8,104 nt of DNA from Candidatus Poribacteria bacterium (GTDB lineage: Bacteria; Poribacteria; WGA-4E; WGA-3G). Positions within the stretch are counted from its first letter, which is position 1. The number at the start of each line of letters is the position of its first letter. This document shows, piece after piece, positions 1 to 5,105 of this stretch. The position numbers were made by a program, and so were the translations under genes. Below the pieces are notes generated by a model. It had not been told where the DNA came from, did no database searches, and worked only from the letters and a program-made list of their open reading frames with translations. The DNA is taken from the NCBI GenBank assembly GCA_009845505.1, contig VXZL01000361.1, positions 1 to 8,104 on the forward strand. Direction: 5' to 3'.

Positions 1-1
1 A

Positions 2-166
2 TATAAATGGCGTGAGTTTGATAAAAAATTTAGAGGTAGTATGTTCTGGAAAGTCATGAACCTATTCATCAAAAAAACGTTGTCTTTAATTATAAAAGGG
101 TATTGCATGTCCAAAACTACTTATTGCGAAAATGAACAGTCGAATAAAAAAAGAAAAATCCTGTAA
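2..166 (+). CDS. Possible 3' end of an upstream gene (partial)
   Basis: This frame is open from the window edge to a TAA at 164-166, giving 54 codons without a start that has to be used. The visible residues begin YKWREFDKKF and continue with a basic, aromatic and hydrophobic stretch before a Lys/Asn-rich tail ending KKRKIL. The presence of two Trp and a regular alternation of charged and hydrophobic residues is more protein-like than expected from random AT-rich sequence, but Lys-rich stretches also arise from poly-A runs. I do not recognise a family. It would end 50 bp before the sigma-54 activator and could be co-transcribed with it. The alternative is that this is simply an intergenic region. 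Internal ATGs exist at 41 and 56, but neither has a convincing ribosome binding site. Confidence 0.3.
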   Translation, partial: YKWREFDKKFRGSMFWKVMNLFIKKTLSLIIKGYCMSKTTYCENEQSNKKRKIL

Positions 167-195
167 CGAAGGAACGGTGTGTTTACAATTATAGA

Positions 196-204
196 AAAGG
201 AGGG
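196..204 (+). promoter_or_regulatory. Ribosome binding site of the sigma-54 activator
   Basis: AAAGGAGGG is a very strong Shine-Dalgarno match, but it sits 12 nt before the ATG at 217, longer than usual. The only closer in-frame alternative is an ATT codon at 211, which would be an unusual start. I keep ATG 217. Confidence 0.6.
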
Positions 205-216
205 TCTCAAATTACG

Positions 217-1209
217 ATGGCAAGAGATAGCTTGTGCGGGGATTACAGTGAAATCGTCGGGGAAAGTTCCCAGATTTTGAATATCCTACAACAAATTGAT
301 AATATTGCGGCTACGGCCTTGAAGATTCTAATCTCTGGTGAAACGGGAACTGGCAAAGGGGTGGTCGCGCGTGCCCTGCACAAAAACAGTGGTCGAAACG
401 GAGAAATGGTCTCTATCAATTGTGCAGCGATACCTGAGAATTTATTTGAGAGTGAGTTGTTTGGACATGAAAAAGGAGCGTTTACAAGCGCGAGTAGACG
501 GCATATCGGTAAGTTTGAGAGGGCAGACAAAGGGACGTTGTTCCTTGATGAAATCACCGAGATGCCGCTTCCCATGCAACCGAAGTTACTACGCGCAATT
601 GAAGAAGGTGAGATTGAACGCATTGGCGGTAAAAAACCAATTAGGGTGGATGTTCGGATTGTGGCAGCTACTAATAGAGATATTGTGCAAACCGTTAAAG
701 ATGGAATGTTTCGTGAAGACCTCTATTATCGATTGAATGTTGCCTCTGTATCTCTGCCGACGCTATCGAAGAGAAAGGAGGATATCTGTGTGTTGGTATT
801 GCATTTTCTTGAAAAACACCGTCAATTTTCCAGTCTTCCGGTCTTACAAATTTCTCCAGATACGCGAACTCTTCTTGAAACGTATCCATGGCCCGGAAAT
901 GTACGAGAGTTGGAGAACGTTATTGAAAGCGTATCTTACCTTATCAAAGGAGCGGTTCTCTTACCAGAACACCTGCCCAAGGAAATTCACACGTACCAAA
1001 AGCAATCTATGAATATCTCCCCAGAGATTGCTACGCCTGAAAACGAGCAAAGCGTGAGTGTCCCGCTCGGCACGACGCTTGAGGCGATGGAAGCAACGTT
1101 TATCCGTGAAACTTTGGTGCGGTTTGACGGAAATCGGACAAAAACAGCGAGGGTATTAGGGATTGATAAACGGACTTTGCAAAGAAAATTGAAAAAATAT
1201 GACGCTTAA
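217..1209 (+). CDS. Sigma-54-dependent transcriptional activator, no sensor domain (PspF-like architecture)
   Basis: This is a bacterial enhancer-binding protein of 330 residues that would use ATP hydrolysis to remodel RNA polymerase-sigma-54 for open-complex formation. The AAA+ domain starts almost at the N-terminus (IVGES near residue 13). Visible motifs are Walker A GETGTGKG (41-48), the sigma-54-contacting loop as GAFTSA (87-92; consensus GAFTGA), Walker B TLFLDEI (107-113), sensor I ATNRD (151-155), the arginine-finger segment FREDLYYRLNV (165-175), and YPWPGNVREL in the lid region. The C-terminus ends in a Fis-type helix-turn-helix (about 303-328, GNRTKTARVLGIDKRTLQRKL). There is no receiver, GAF or PAS domain, as in PspF, so activity may be set by expression level or by a partner protein. 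A matching promoter (2370-2385) and NtrC-like palindromes (2118-2178) lie downstream, so the likely target is the peptide cluster. Confidence 0.93.
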   Translation: MARDSLCGDYSEIVGESSQILNILQQIDNIAATALKILISGETGTGKGVVARALHKNSGRNGEMVSINCAAIPENLFESELFGHEKGAFTSASRRHIGKFERADKGTLFLDEITEMPLPMQPKLLRAIEEGEIERIGGKKPIRVDVRIVAATNRDIVQTVKDGMFREDLYYRLNVASVSLPTLSKRKEDICVLVLHFLEKHRQFSSLPVLQISPDTRTLLETYPWPGNVRELENVIESVSYLIKGAVLLPEHLPKEIHTYQKQSMNISPEIATPENEQSVSVPLGTTLEAMEATFIRETLVRFDGNRTKTARVLGIDKRTLQRKLKKYDA

Positions 1210-1226
1210 GATGTGTGATTTCGGAG

Positions 1227-1242
1227 TGCTATAGCTATAGCA
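1227..1242. promoter_or_regulatory. Perfect 16-bp palindrome between activator and dehydrogenase
   Basis: TGCTATAGCTATAGCA is identical to its reverse complement. It lies in the 66-bp gap between the activator stop (1207-1209) and the dehydrogenase start (1276), 33 bp before that ATG. The position suits an operator for the dehydrogenase gene. It lacks a loop and a T-run, so it does not look like a terminator. It does not resemble the palindromes at 2118-2178, so a different regulator would be involved. Function is inferred from symmetry and position only. Confidence 0.4.
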
Positions 1243-1275
1243 TTTGATATTATAGAAAGACTAAGGGGAACTTGA

Positions 1276-2046
1276 ATGAACTTAGGATTAAAAGATAAAG
1301 TCGTTGTTGTAACGGGTGCGAGCCGCGGAATCGGACGTGCGATTGCACACGGATTCGCTGATGAAGGCGCACGCCTGAGCATTTGTGGCAGAACCGAAGA
1401 TACACTCCAAAGCGTAACAGAAGAACTCACGGCAAAAGGTGCGCAAGTCTTTGCCAAACCTACAGATGTCACAGATACAGGTCAAGTTGAGGCGTTTATA
1501 TCCGAGACGGTGGAAACTTACGGCAAGATTGATGTCGTTGTGAACAATGTCGGTGGGAGTCGATGGACCCCTCTCGAAGATATTTCCGATACCGAGTGGC
1601 ACGAGATTCTCAATCTGAATCTGGTTTCTGCAGCACGCGTGAACCGACGCGTCATCCCTGAAATGAAAAAACAAGGCGGTGGCGCAATTCTGATGATTAC
1701 CTCCATCTACGGCAGGGAAGGCGGTGGACACATTACGTACAACGCCGCGAAAGCCGCCGAGATTAGCATGACAAAGTCGTTAGCAAGAGAACTCGCACCC
1801 GACAATATCCGCGTGAGTAGCGTTGCCTCGGGTTCGATTCTCTTTCCCGGTGGCGGTTGAGCACGCCGGATCGCAGCCGATCCAGAAATGCTGGATGCCT
1901 TTTTGAAAAGCGATATGCCCCTCGGTAGATTTGGAAAACCCGAAGAAGTTGCGAATGGCGTCGTCTTTCTGTCATCGGAACGGGCGCGTCTTGTAACGGG
2001 TGCCTGTGTGAACGTGGATGGGTGCCAATCGCACTCGAATATTTAG
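1276..2046 (+). pseudogene. Short-chain dehydrogenase/reductase (FabG-like), interrupted by in-frame TGA
   Basis: The full frame has 256 sense or stop-interrupted codons, the usual size of a classical SDR. SDRs are NAD(P)-dependent oxidoreductases acting on alcohols or ketones; the substrate cannot be read here. Visible elements are the cofactor motif TGASRGIG, the NNVGG motif, the catalytic Ser in MITSIYG, and the catalytic YNAAK. Codon 195 (1858-1860) is TGA, following ILFPGGG. The same frame then continues without further damage for 61 codons, including [14 protein letters not shown] and the classical C-terminal TGACVNVDG, to TAG at 2044-2046. Related SDRs, as I recall them, often have Trp at this site, so one TGG-to-TGA transition explains the break. 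The truncated 194-residue product keeps the catalytic residues but loses the C-terminal substrate loop and last strand. AAGGGG (1263-1268) precedes the ATG by 7 nt. A sequencing error or readthrough remain possible. Confidence 0.85.
1868..1883 (+). other. Short hairpin just after the in-frame TGA
   Basis: GGATCG-CAGC-CGATCC forms a perfect 6-bp stem with a 4-nt loop, starting 7 nt after the TGA at 1858-1860 and lying inside the dehydrogenase reading frame. It is short and could be chance from the coding sequence. It is recorded because hairpins after stop codons matter for recoding. Confidence 0.3.
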
Positions 2047-2117
2047 ACCCTTTCTCCTCTTAGTAGGGTTTGCTTTCCAGTGTAGTGCTAATTAGAAAAT
2101 TACTATATTTGTGTTTG

Positions 2118-2182
2118 CTACGGCAAAATGCCGTAGTTTAGGTATGGCAAAATGCCGTAGTGCGTCAAAATGCCGTAGTTTA
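2118..2182. promoter_or_regulatory. Array of three AAAAT-centred palindromes, candidate enhancer for the activator
   Basis: Unit 1 (2118-2136) is a perfect inverted repeat, CTACGGC-AAAAT-GCCGTAG. Unit 2 (2143-2160) has one mismatch in its left arm (TATGGC). Unit 3 (2162-2178) keeps the AAAAT centre and the right arm GCCGTAG but has a degenerate left arm. Centres are at about 2127, 2151 and 2169, that is 24 and 18 bp apart. Two inverted arms around AAAAT is the layout of the classical NtrC site (TGCACC-AAAAT-GGTGCA), although the arm sequence differs. The array lies about 190-250 bp before the sigma-54 promoter, within reach of a looping enhancer. I infer it is the binding site of the activator at 217-1209. 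Alternatives are a mobile palindromic repeat or a leftover terminator. Confidence 0.6.
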
Positions 2183-2369
2183 AAATAGGGGTAAATTCAG
2201 TTTTGAGGAAGAGAACAAACTTTTTCAACACACAGTTTTTTGAAAAGGTAAGTACCTCAGCCCCTTTGATAAACCGTGGCTATACCTGTGTTTTAAGCAC
2301 ATCATAGCGAAGAAATATTCGCGCGATTTCAACAGTTTTAACACGAATATTGCATCTCAATAAAAGAAT

Positions 2370-2385
2370 TGGCACGAAACTTGCT
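2370..2385 (+). promoter_or_regulatory. Sigma-54 (-24/-12) promoter
   Basis: TGGCACGAAACTTGCT matches the sigma-54 consensus TGGCACG-N4-TTGCW at every fixed position, with the invariant GG at 2371-2372 and GC at 2383-2384. Transcription should start near 2395-2397 and read rightward into the twin peptides, leaving an untranslated leader of about 300 nt. A sigma-54 activator gene and a palindrome array upstream support a working promoter. This is the only good match I found in the window. Confidence 0.88.
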
Positions 2386-2433
2386 CTATTACCTTTGTGA
2401 TATATTAGGTGTACAGTTTTCCACATAGGGCTT

Positions 2434-2455
2434 TGATAACACTCACAGGTTATCA
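2434..2455 (+). other. Leader hairpin
   Basis: TGATAAC-ACTCACAG-GTTATCA gives a perfect 7-bp stem and 8-nt loop about 40 nt into the predicted transcript. It has no following T-run, so it is not a typical terminator. Its role is unknown; it may protect the transcript 5' end or be a protein-binding site. Confidence 0.4.
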
Positions 2456-2508
2456 CCGTTCTGATGTTTTTGTGTGGATGGACAGCCCTTCTCAAGTTGT
2501 TTATTGTG

Positions 2509-2596
2509 GTGGAGAGTTCCACTGTCGAAACGCCTCCGTATAAGTCAAATACGGTTTACGATTAACGAACCCACGGGAGGCATGACTCGACAGTGA
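2509..2596 (+). ncRNA. Predicted structured leader RNA element, class unknown
   Basis: CACTGTCGA (2520-2528) is the exact reverse complement of TCGACAGTG (2587-2595), and inside it GCCTCC (2532-2537) pairs with GGAGGC (2576-2581). The enclosed segment can form two more hairpins, CCGTAT/ATACGG (2536-2541 with 2549-2554) and GGTT/AACC (2553-2556 with 2568-2571), suggesting a three-way junction with slight overlaps. A competing hairpin GTGGA-GAGT-TCCAC (2509-2522) would consume the first bases of the outer stem, giving two mutually exclusive folds. The element sits about 100 nt before the first peptide start and inside the predicted sigma-54 transcript. It matches no riboswitch or ribozyme consensus I could recall. 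It could also be a DNA-level inverted repeat left by a mobile element. Confidence 0.45.
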
Positions 2597-2680
2597 TGAA
2601 TTATGAAGCCTTAACACGCACATCAGTGAGACATTTACGGTGCCTTGCGTGGGGATCTGTCAAATTTGAAAATTCGATAT

Positions 2681-2688
2681 AAAGGAGG
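2681..2688 (+). promoter_or_regulatory. Ribosome binding site deciding the GTG start of peptide 1
   Basis: AAAGGAGG lies 7 nt before GTG 2696. It excludes the longer reading that would begin at TTG 2645, which has no ribosome binding site and would place this motif inside the gene. Confidence 0.85.
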
Positions 2689-2695
2689 AAAACTC

Positions 2696-2902
2696 GTGAA
2701 GGAACTTGAAATCACCCGAATTAAGGAAGTCGGAAAAAAGACAGTTGCTGACTTCATCCGTTCCGAAACCGGAAGCGTCGGTGTCAAGAACGCTGCTACA
2801 ATTGGGGCATTCGCTGGTGCCCTCACATTGAGCCAATCCAATACCAATGCTCATTTTGACAATGGGACTTGGGTAGGTACTGAGGTAATCGTCGCAATCT
2901 AA
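2696..2902 (+). CDS. Small leader-core peptide 1, candidate RiPP precursor
   Basis: The product has 68 residues and starts MKELEITRIKEVGKK at GTG 2696. Residues 8-47 align without gaps to the next peptide at 33 of 40 positions; this shared part runs from RIKEVGKKT through SETGSVG and KNAATIGAF to ALTLSQ. It has a charged amphipathic first half and a Gly/Ala-rich hydrophobic second half (33-45). The last 21 residues (48-68) are divergent, rich in Asn, Thr and Gly, and contain DNGTW and the end VIVAI. There is no Cys and no signal peptide. Conserved N-terminal half plus variable tail is the layout of ribosomally made, post-translationally modified peptides, and PqqD-like domains encoded nearby support this reading. 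The modification is unknown; N56-G57-T58 and several Ser/Thr are possible sugar acceptors. A membrane-active, unmodified peptide is the alternative. The stop is TAA; the next ribosome binding site follows after 8 bp. Confidence 0.75.
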   Translation: MKELEITRIKEVGKKTVADFIRSETGSVGVKNAATIGAFAGALTLSQSNTNAHFDNGTWVGTEVIVAI

Positions 2903-2925
2903 TTTAACATAAGGAGATAAGTAAA

Positions 2926-3135
2926 ATGAAAGGACCAAAACGTAACCGGATCAAAGAAGTTGGCAAAAAGACGATTGCTGACTTCATTCACTCCGAGACC
3001 GGAAGTGTAGGTATCAAAAACGCTGCTGCAATTGGGGGCTTCATAGGGGCCCTTGCACTGAGCCAGTTGAGCAGCGAGGCTGTCAGAGATGAAAATGGAA
3101 ATATTGTTAGGATCATAACTATCCACGCAATATAG
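2926..3135 (+). CDS. Small leader-core peptide 2, candidate RiPP precursor
   Basis: The product has 69 residues, starts at ATG 2926 with AAGGAG (2911-2916) 9 nt before it, and lies 23 bp after peptide 1. It shares the RIKEVGKKT, ADFI, SETGSVG, KNAA and GAL-LSQ blocks with peptide 1, mostly with conservative changes elsewhere. The hydrophobic stretch reads AAAIGGFIGALALSQ and contains a GG pair, where double-glycine peptidases often cut in bacteriocin leaders. Whether that happens here is unknown. The tail (48-69) differs: it has RDENGN and ends ITIHAI, keeping only an Asp/Asn-Gly patch and the final Ala-Ile in common with peptide 1. No Cys or Trp is present, so Cys-based crosslinks are excluded for both peptides. 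The pair looks like a tandem duplication whose cores diverged. Confidence 0.75.
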   Translation: MKGPKRNRIKEVGKKTIADFIHSETGSVGIKNAAAIGGFIGALALSQLSSEAVRDENGNIVRIITIHAI

Positions 3136-3144
3136 TATTGCATC

Positions 3145-3230
3145 AAGTTTAAAATTTAAGAGTAAACTCAGTTTGTAGTAGGGCAATTCATTGCCAGTTA
3201 TTGACTTTTGGACGTGCGATTTATCACATG
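3145..3230. repeat. Interspersed palindromic repeat, copy A
   Basis: This stretch shares GTAGTAGGGCAATTCATTG (3175-3193) with copy B near 7732, followed by a GTTA and a GACGTGCGAT block (3211-3220) that copy B carries on its left side. An AAGTTTAAAATTTAA motif (3145-3159) also recurs near 7663. Copy A lacks the long outer stem of copy B and looks like a partial or rearranged unit. It lies between peptide 2 and the first secreted paralog. Confidence 0.6.
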
Positions 3231-3375
3231 TCAGTAACAAGGAATAGATTGCCTTGCTGCGAACCGAGATTACCTTCAATTTGAAACTGGATGGAACAAT
3301 AGACAAAATGACTCAATTATTGGCAATCGCAAAAAAACGAATGCTGCGCAGTAATTTATACACAGGAGCATTACA

Positions 3376-4089
3376 GTGAAATTAATAATTATCGTTAGTT
3401 CCTTGTTTTTCTTTAGTTTCTCTGCCTTAGCAGGGCAATTTTTGGAGACCTTTGAGAACACTAATTTAGAGGAGTGGCAAGAACTCATTTGGCTTAATCT
3501 TGATATTGGAGCGGTTTCATGGGAAATTATTAATGGAGAACTTCAGGGAATCGCTCCCATGGCTATAACACGCTTGCTCATAATAGGTAATGAAATATGG
3601 CAAGATTACGACATTGAAATTGATGTTAAGCCGCTGAAAAAACATGGACCCGGAAATATAGCGATTGCCGCGCGGGTTAAGGGAACATCAGCAATCTGGT
3701 GTTTCGTTGGCGACACTCCCACAATTGTGGAAGAAGATGGCGTACCTTCACCTGAACCTGAGTCATTGGTGAGTTGTTGGGGCGGCAATTTTCACGAGGG
3801 AAAGAAAAGTAGAATCTTCAAATCTAAAGTTCATCCGCTTTTGAAATTAAATAAATGGTCTACGTTGAAGTTGGGCATTCATACCAATAACTTGAGTTTT
3901 TGGATTAACGGTAAGCCAGTTTTGGAATCCATGGTTGATTTGCCAGGATTGCTTATAGGCAAAGGCGGTTTGGGGATCGCGGGTTATACGGCAAGATTCG
4001 ATAATATAACTATCACCCACAAAAACGGGTTATTTGTCCAACCTCAAGCGAAACTTACAACAACGTGGGGAAGGTTGAAAAGGTTTTAG
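3376..4089 (+). CDS. Secreted LamG/DUF1080-like protein, paralog A
   Basis: The protein has 237 residues with a Sec signal peptide: MK, a hydrophobic core, and the cleavage site ALA-G after residue 19. The start is GTG 3376, with AGGAG (3364-3368) 7 nt before it. The mature part resembles the concanavalin-like jelly-roll of LamG and DUF1080 (3-keto-disaccharide hydrolase family) domains: FLETFENTNLEEW, SWEIINGELQG, a YDIEIDVKP strand, GNIAIAAR, LNKWSTLKLGI, FWINGKPV, and YTARFDNITIT. I see no clear catalytic set, so a binding role outside the cytoplasm is more likely than enzyme activity. Cys109 and Cys134 are kept in all three paralogs and may form a disulfide. The C-terminus VQPQAKLTTTWGRLKRF is a motif shared by the three. 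It is the first of a tandem triplet. The ligand is unknown. Confidence 0.82.
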   Translation: MKLIIIVSSLFFFSFSALAGQFLETFENTNLEEWQELIWLNLDIGAVSWEIINGELQGIAPMAITRLLIIGNEIWQDYDIEIDVKPLKKHGPGNIAIAARVKGTSAIWCFVGDTPTIVEEDGVPSPEPESLVSCWGGNFHEGKKSRIFKSKVHPLLKLNKWSTLKLGIHTNNLSFWINGKPVLESMVDLPGLLIGKGGLGIAGYTARFDNITITHKNGLFVQPQAKLTTTWGRLKRF

Positions 4090-4186
4090 AGCAATTGGTT
4101 TTTGAAGGAAGATGATTAATCCAATTTGCTATCCAACAAGCCATTAACTTATGAACGTACGGTTTTCAAGAAAAAAATAATTCTCC

Positions 4187-4203
4187 GCACTCGAACGGAG
4201 TGC
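4187..4203 (+). other. Intergenic hairpin between paralogs A and B
   Basis: GCACTC-GAACG-GAGTGC gives a perfect 6-bp stem with a 5-nt loop in the 174-bp gap between the first two secreted paralogs. No T-run follows, so it is not a clear terminator; it could be an mRNA processing or stability element. Confidence 0.35.
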
Positions 4204-4250
4204 TAATGTTTATAAAAGCGTGGCAGCTTAGGTTATACTAACTTACCTTA

Positions 4251-4256
4251 AAGGAG
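4251..4256 (+). promoter_or_regulatory. Ribosome binding site choosing ATG 4264 for paralog B
   Basis: AAGGAG leaves 4 nt to ATG 4261 and 7 nt to ATG 4264. The neighbouring paralogs use 6-7 nt and start with MK, so ATG 4264 (MKSIII) is preferred; the upstream ATG would add just one Met. Confidence 0.6.
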
Positions 4257-4263
4257 CCTCATG

Positions 4264-4992
4264 ATGAAATCAATAATTATTGGTAGTTTTCTGTTTTTCC
4301 TCAGTTTTCTTGCCTTGGCAGGACAATTTCTGGAGACCTTTGAGGACACTAATCTGAAGGAGTGGCGAGAAATTATCCTGCAAGACGGGGCTCCCGGTTC
4401 ATGGGAGATTGTTGACGGCAAACTTCAGGGAATAAGCCATGGAGGGAACACGCGTTTACTGAGCGTGGGTGATAAAACATGGCGAGATTACGAGATTGCC
4501 GTTGAGGTCAAGCCCAAAAAAAAACATGGTCCTGGAAATATTGCAATTGCAGCGAGAATCAGGGGGACCTCGGCAATAGTGTGTGTGATTGGAGATATGC
4601 CGGTTCTTGAACCTAAATCCAGAGCGATCTGTTTCGGAGGTAATTTGCATAATGATAAAACTTTGTCGCTTGGTGCCAAACTCAGCCCGTTTTTAAGACT
4701 CAATAAATGGTCCACTTTGAAATTGCAGGTTCAAGGAAATACTCTTATCTTCTGGATTAATGGGAAGCAAATTTTGGGTCCCTTAGAAATTCCAGAACTT
4801 CAGGTAGTTCAGAGAATTGATCCAGAATTCCCTAGCCTTCTTATAGGAGGTGCTGGTATCGGACTTACGAATTATACAGCAGACTTTGATAACATTATCA
4901 TCACCGGCAAGAGTATCCCAAATAAGGGTGGATTGTCAGTATCACCTGAAGGACAACTCGCGACAATGTGGGCAAGTTTGAAATGGTTTTAG
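4264..4992 (+). CDS. Secreted LamG/DUF1080-like protein, paralog B
   Basis: The protein has 242 residues from ATG 4264. The signal peptide ends ALA-G at residue 19/20, exactly as in paralog A, and GQFLETFEDTNL follows. The body keeps the family blocks: SWEIVDGKLQG, the TRLLSVGD turn, YEIAVEVKP, KKHGPGNIAIAAR, LNKWSTLKLQV, FWINGKQI, and YTADFDNIIITG. Cys107 and Cys123 occupy the same places as in the other paralogs. Compared with A it has a shorter loop between the cysteines and a longer insert before the last strands (near PELQVVQRIDPEFPS), so loops vary while the core is kept. That is usual when paralogs diverge in ligand preference. The tail VSPEGQLATMWASLKWF is the conserved C-terminal motif. 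The ligand is unknown. Confidence 0.82.
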   Translation: MKSIIIGSFLFFLSFLALAGQFLETFEDTNLKEWREIILQDGAPGSWEIVDGKLQGISHGGNTRLLSVGDKTWRDYEIAVEVKPKKKHGPGNIAIAARIRGTSAIVCVIGDMPVLEPKSRAICFGGNLHNDKTLSLGAKLSPFLRLNKWSTLKLQVQGNTLIFWINGKQILGPLEIPELQVVQRIDPEFPSLLIGGAGIGLTNYTADFDNIIITGKSIPNKGGLSVSPEGQLATMWASLKWF

Positions 4993-5093
4993 AGAAAGGG
5001 ATTTAGGAATATCCATGTTGAAAGAATCTATATGCTCCATAAATACAGACCGAACAAGAAAGTGTATTGTTCTGGACATATTCCCAAAACCAC

Positions 5094-5099
5094 AGGAGG
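5094..5099 (+). promoter_or_regulatory. Ribosome binding site deciding the start of paralog C
   Basis: AGGAGG ends 6 nt before ATG 5106. The frame is open further upstream to an ATG at 5067, but that start would add 13 polar residues in front of the signal peptide and put this motif inside the gene. Confidence 0.85.
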
Positions 5100-5105
5100 C
5101 ACCTG

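Larger units (their letters stand above)
2047..2695 (+). other. Non-coding regulatory region before the peptide genes
   Basis: I see no convincing gene on either strand in these roughly 650 bases. They hold, in order, a weak hairpin after the dehydrogenase (ACCCT 2047-2051 with AGGGT 2065-2069), the AAAAT-centred palindrome array, the sigma-54 promoter, and a structured leader ending at the ribosome binding site of the first peptide. The promoter and array are described in their own entries. Confidence 0.7.

Noticed and set aside
1288..1731. Minus-strand open frame of 147 codons opposite the dehydrogenase
   Set aside because: It lies entirely opposite a clear SDR reading frame and has no family features.
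1858..1883. Selenocysteine insertion at the TGA with a downstream SECIS-like hairpin
   Set aside because: The hairpin is too close to the TGA and too short for a bacterial SECIS, and this SDR position usually holds Trp as far as I recall.
2047..2069. Rho-independent terminator after the dehydrogenase
   Set aside because: The stem is only 5 bp with a 13-nt loop and no proper T-run follows.
2118..2182. CRISPR-like array
   Set aside because: There are only three short imperfect units with uneven spacing of 24 and 18 bp, no spacers of constant length and no cas genes.
2520..2600. Hammerhead ribozyme suggested by CGAAAC near 2526 and GATGA near 2595
   Set aside because: The strand order is wrong: the partner of the stem before GAAA comes before GATGA rather than after it, and no cleavage-site triplet is placed correctly.
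2899..3306. Minus-strand open frame of 135 codons opposite peptide 2
   Set aside because: It is antisense to a well-supported small gene with its own ribosome binding site, mirrors its composition, and continues into repeat copy A; it has no recognisable domain.
3308..3379. A 23-codon upstream frame whose TGA overlaps the GTG start of paralog A; a 24-codon one (5032-5106) similarly overlaps the ATG of paralog C
   Set aside because: Translational coupling is tempting, but the two peptides are unrelated in sequence, lack good ribosome binding sites, and paralog B has no equivalent.
5067..5105. Longer start for paralog C at ATG 5067
   Set aside because: It would put 13 polar residues before the signal peptide, whereas AGGAGG at 5094-5099 clearly serves ATG 5106.
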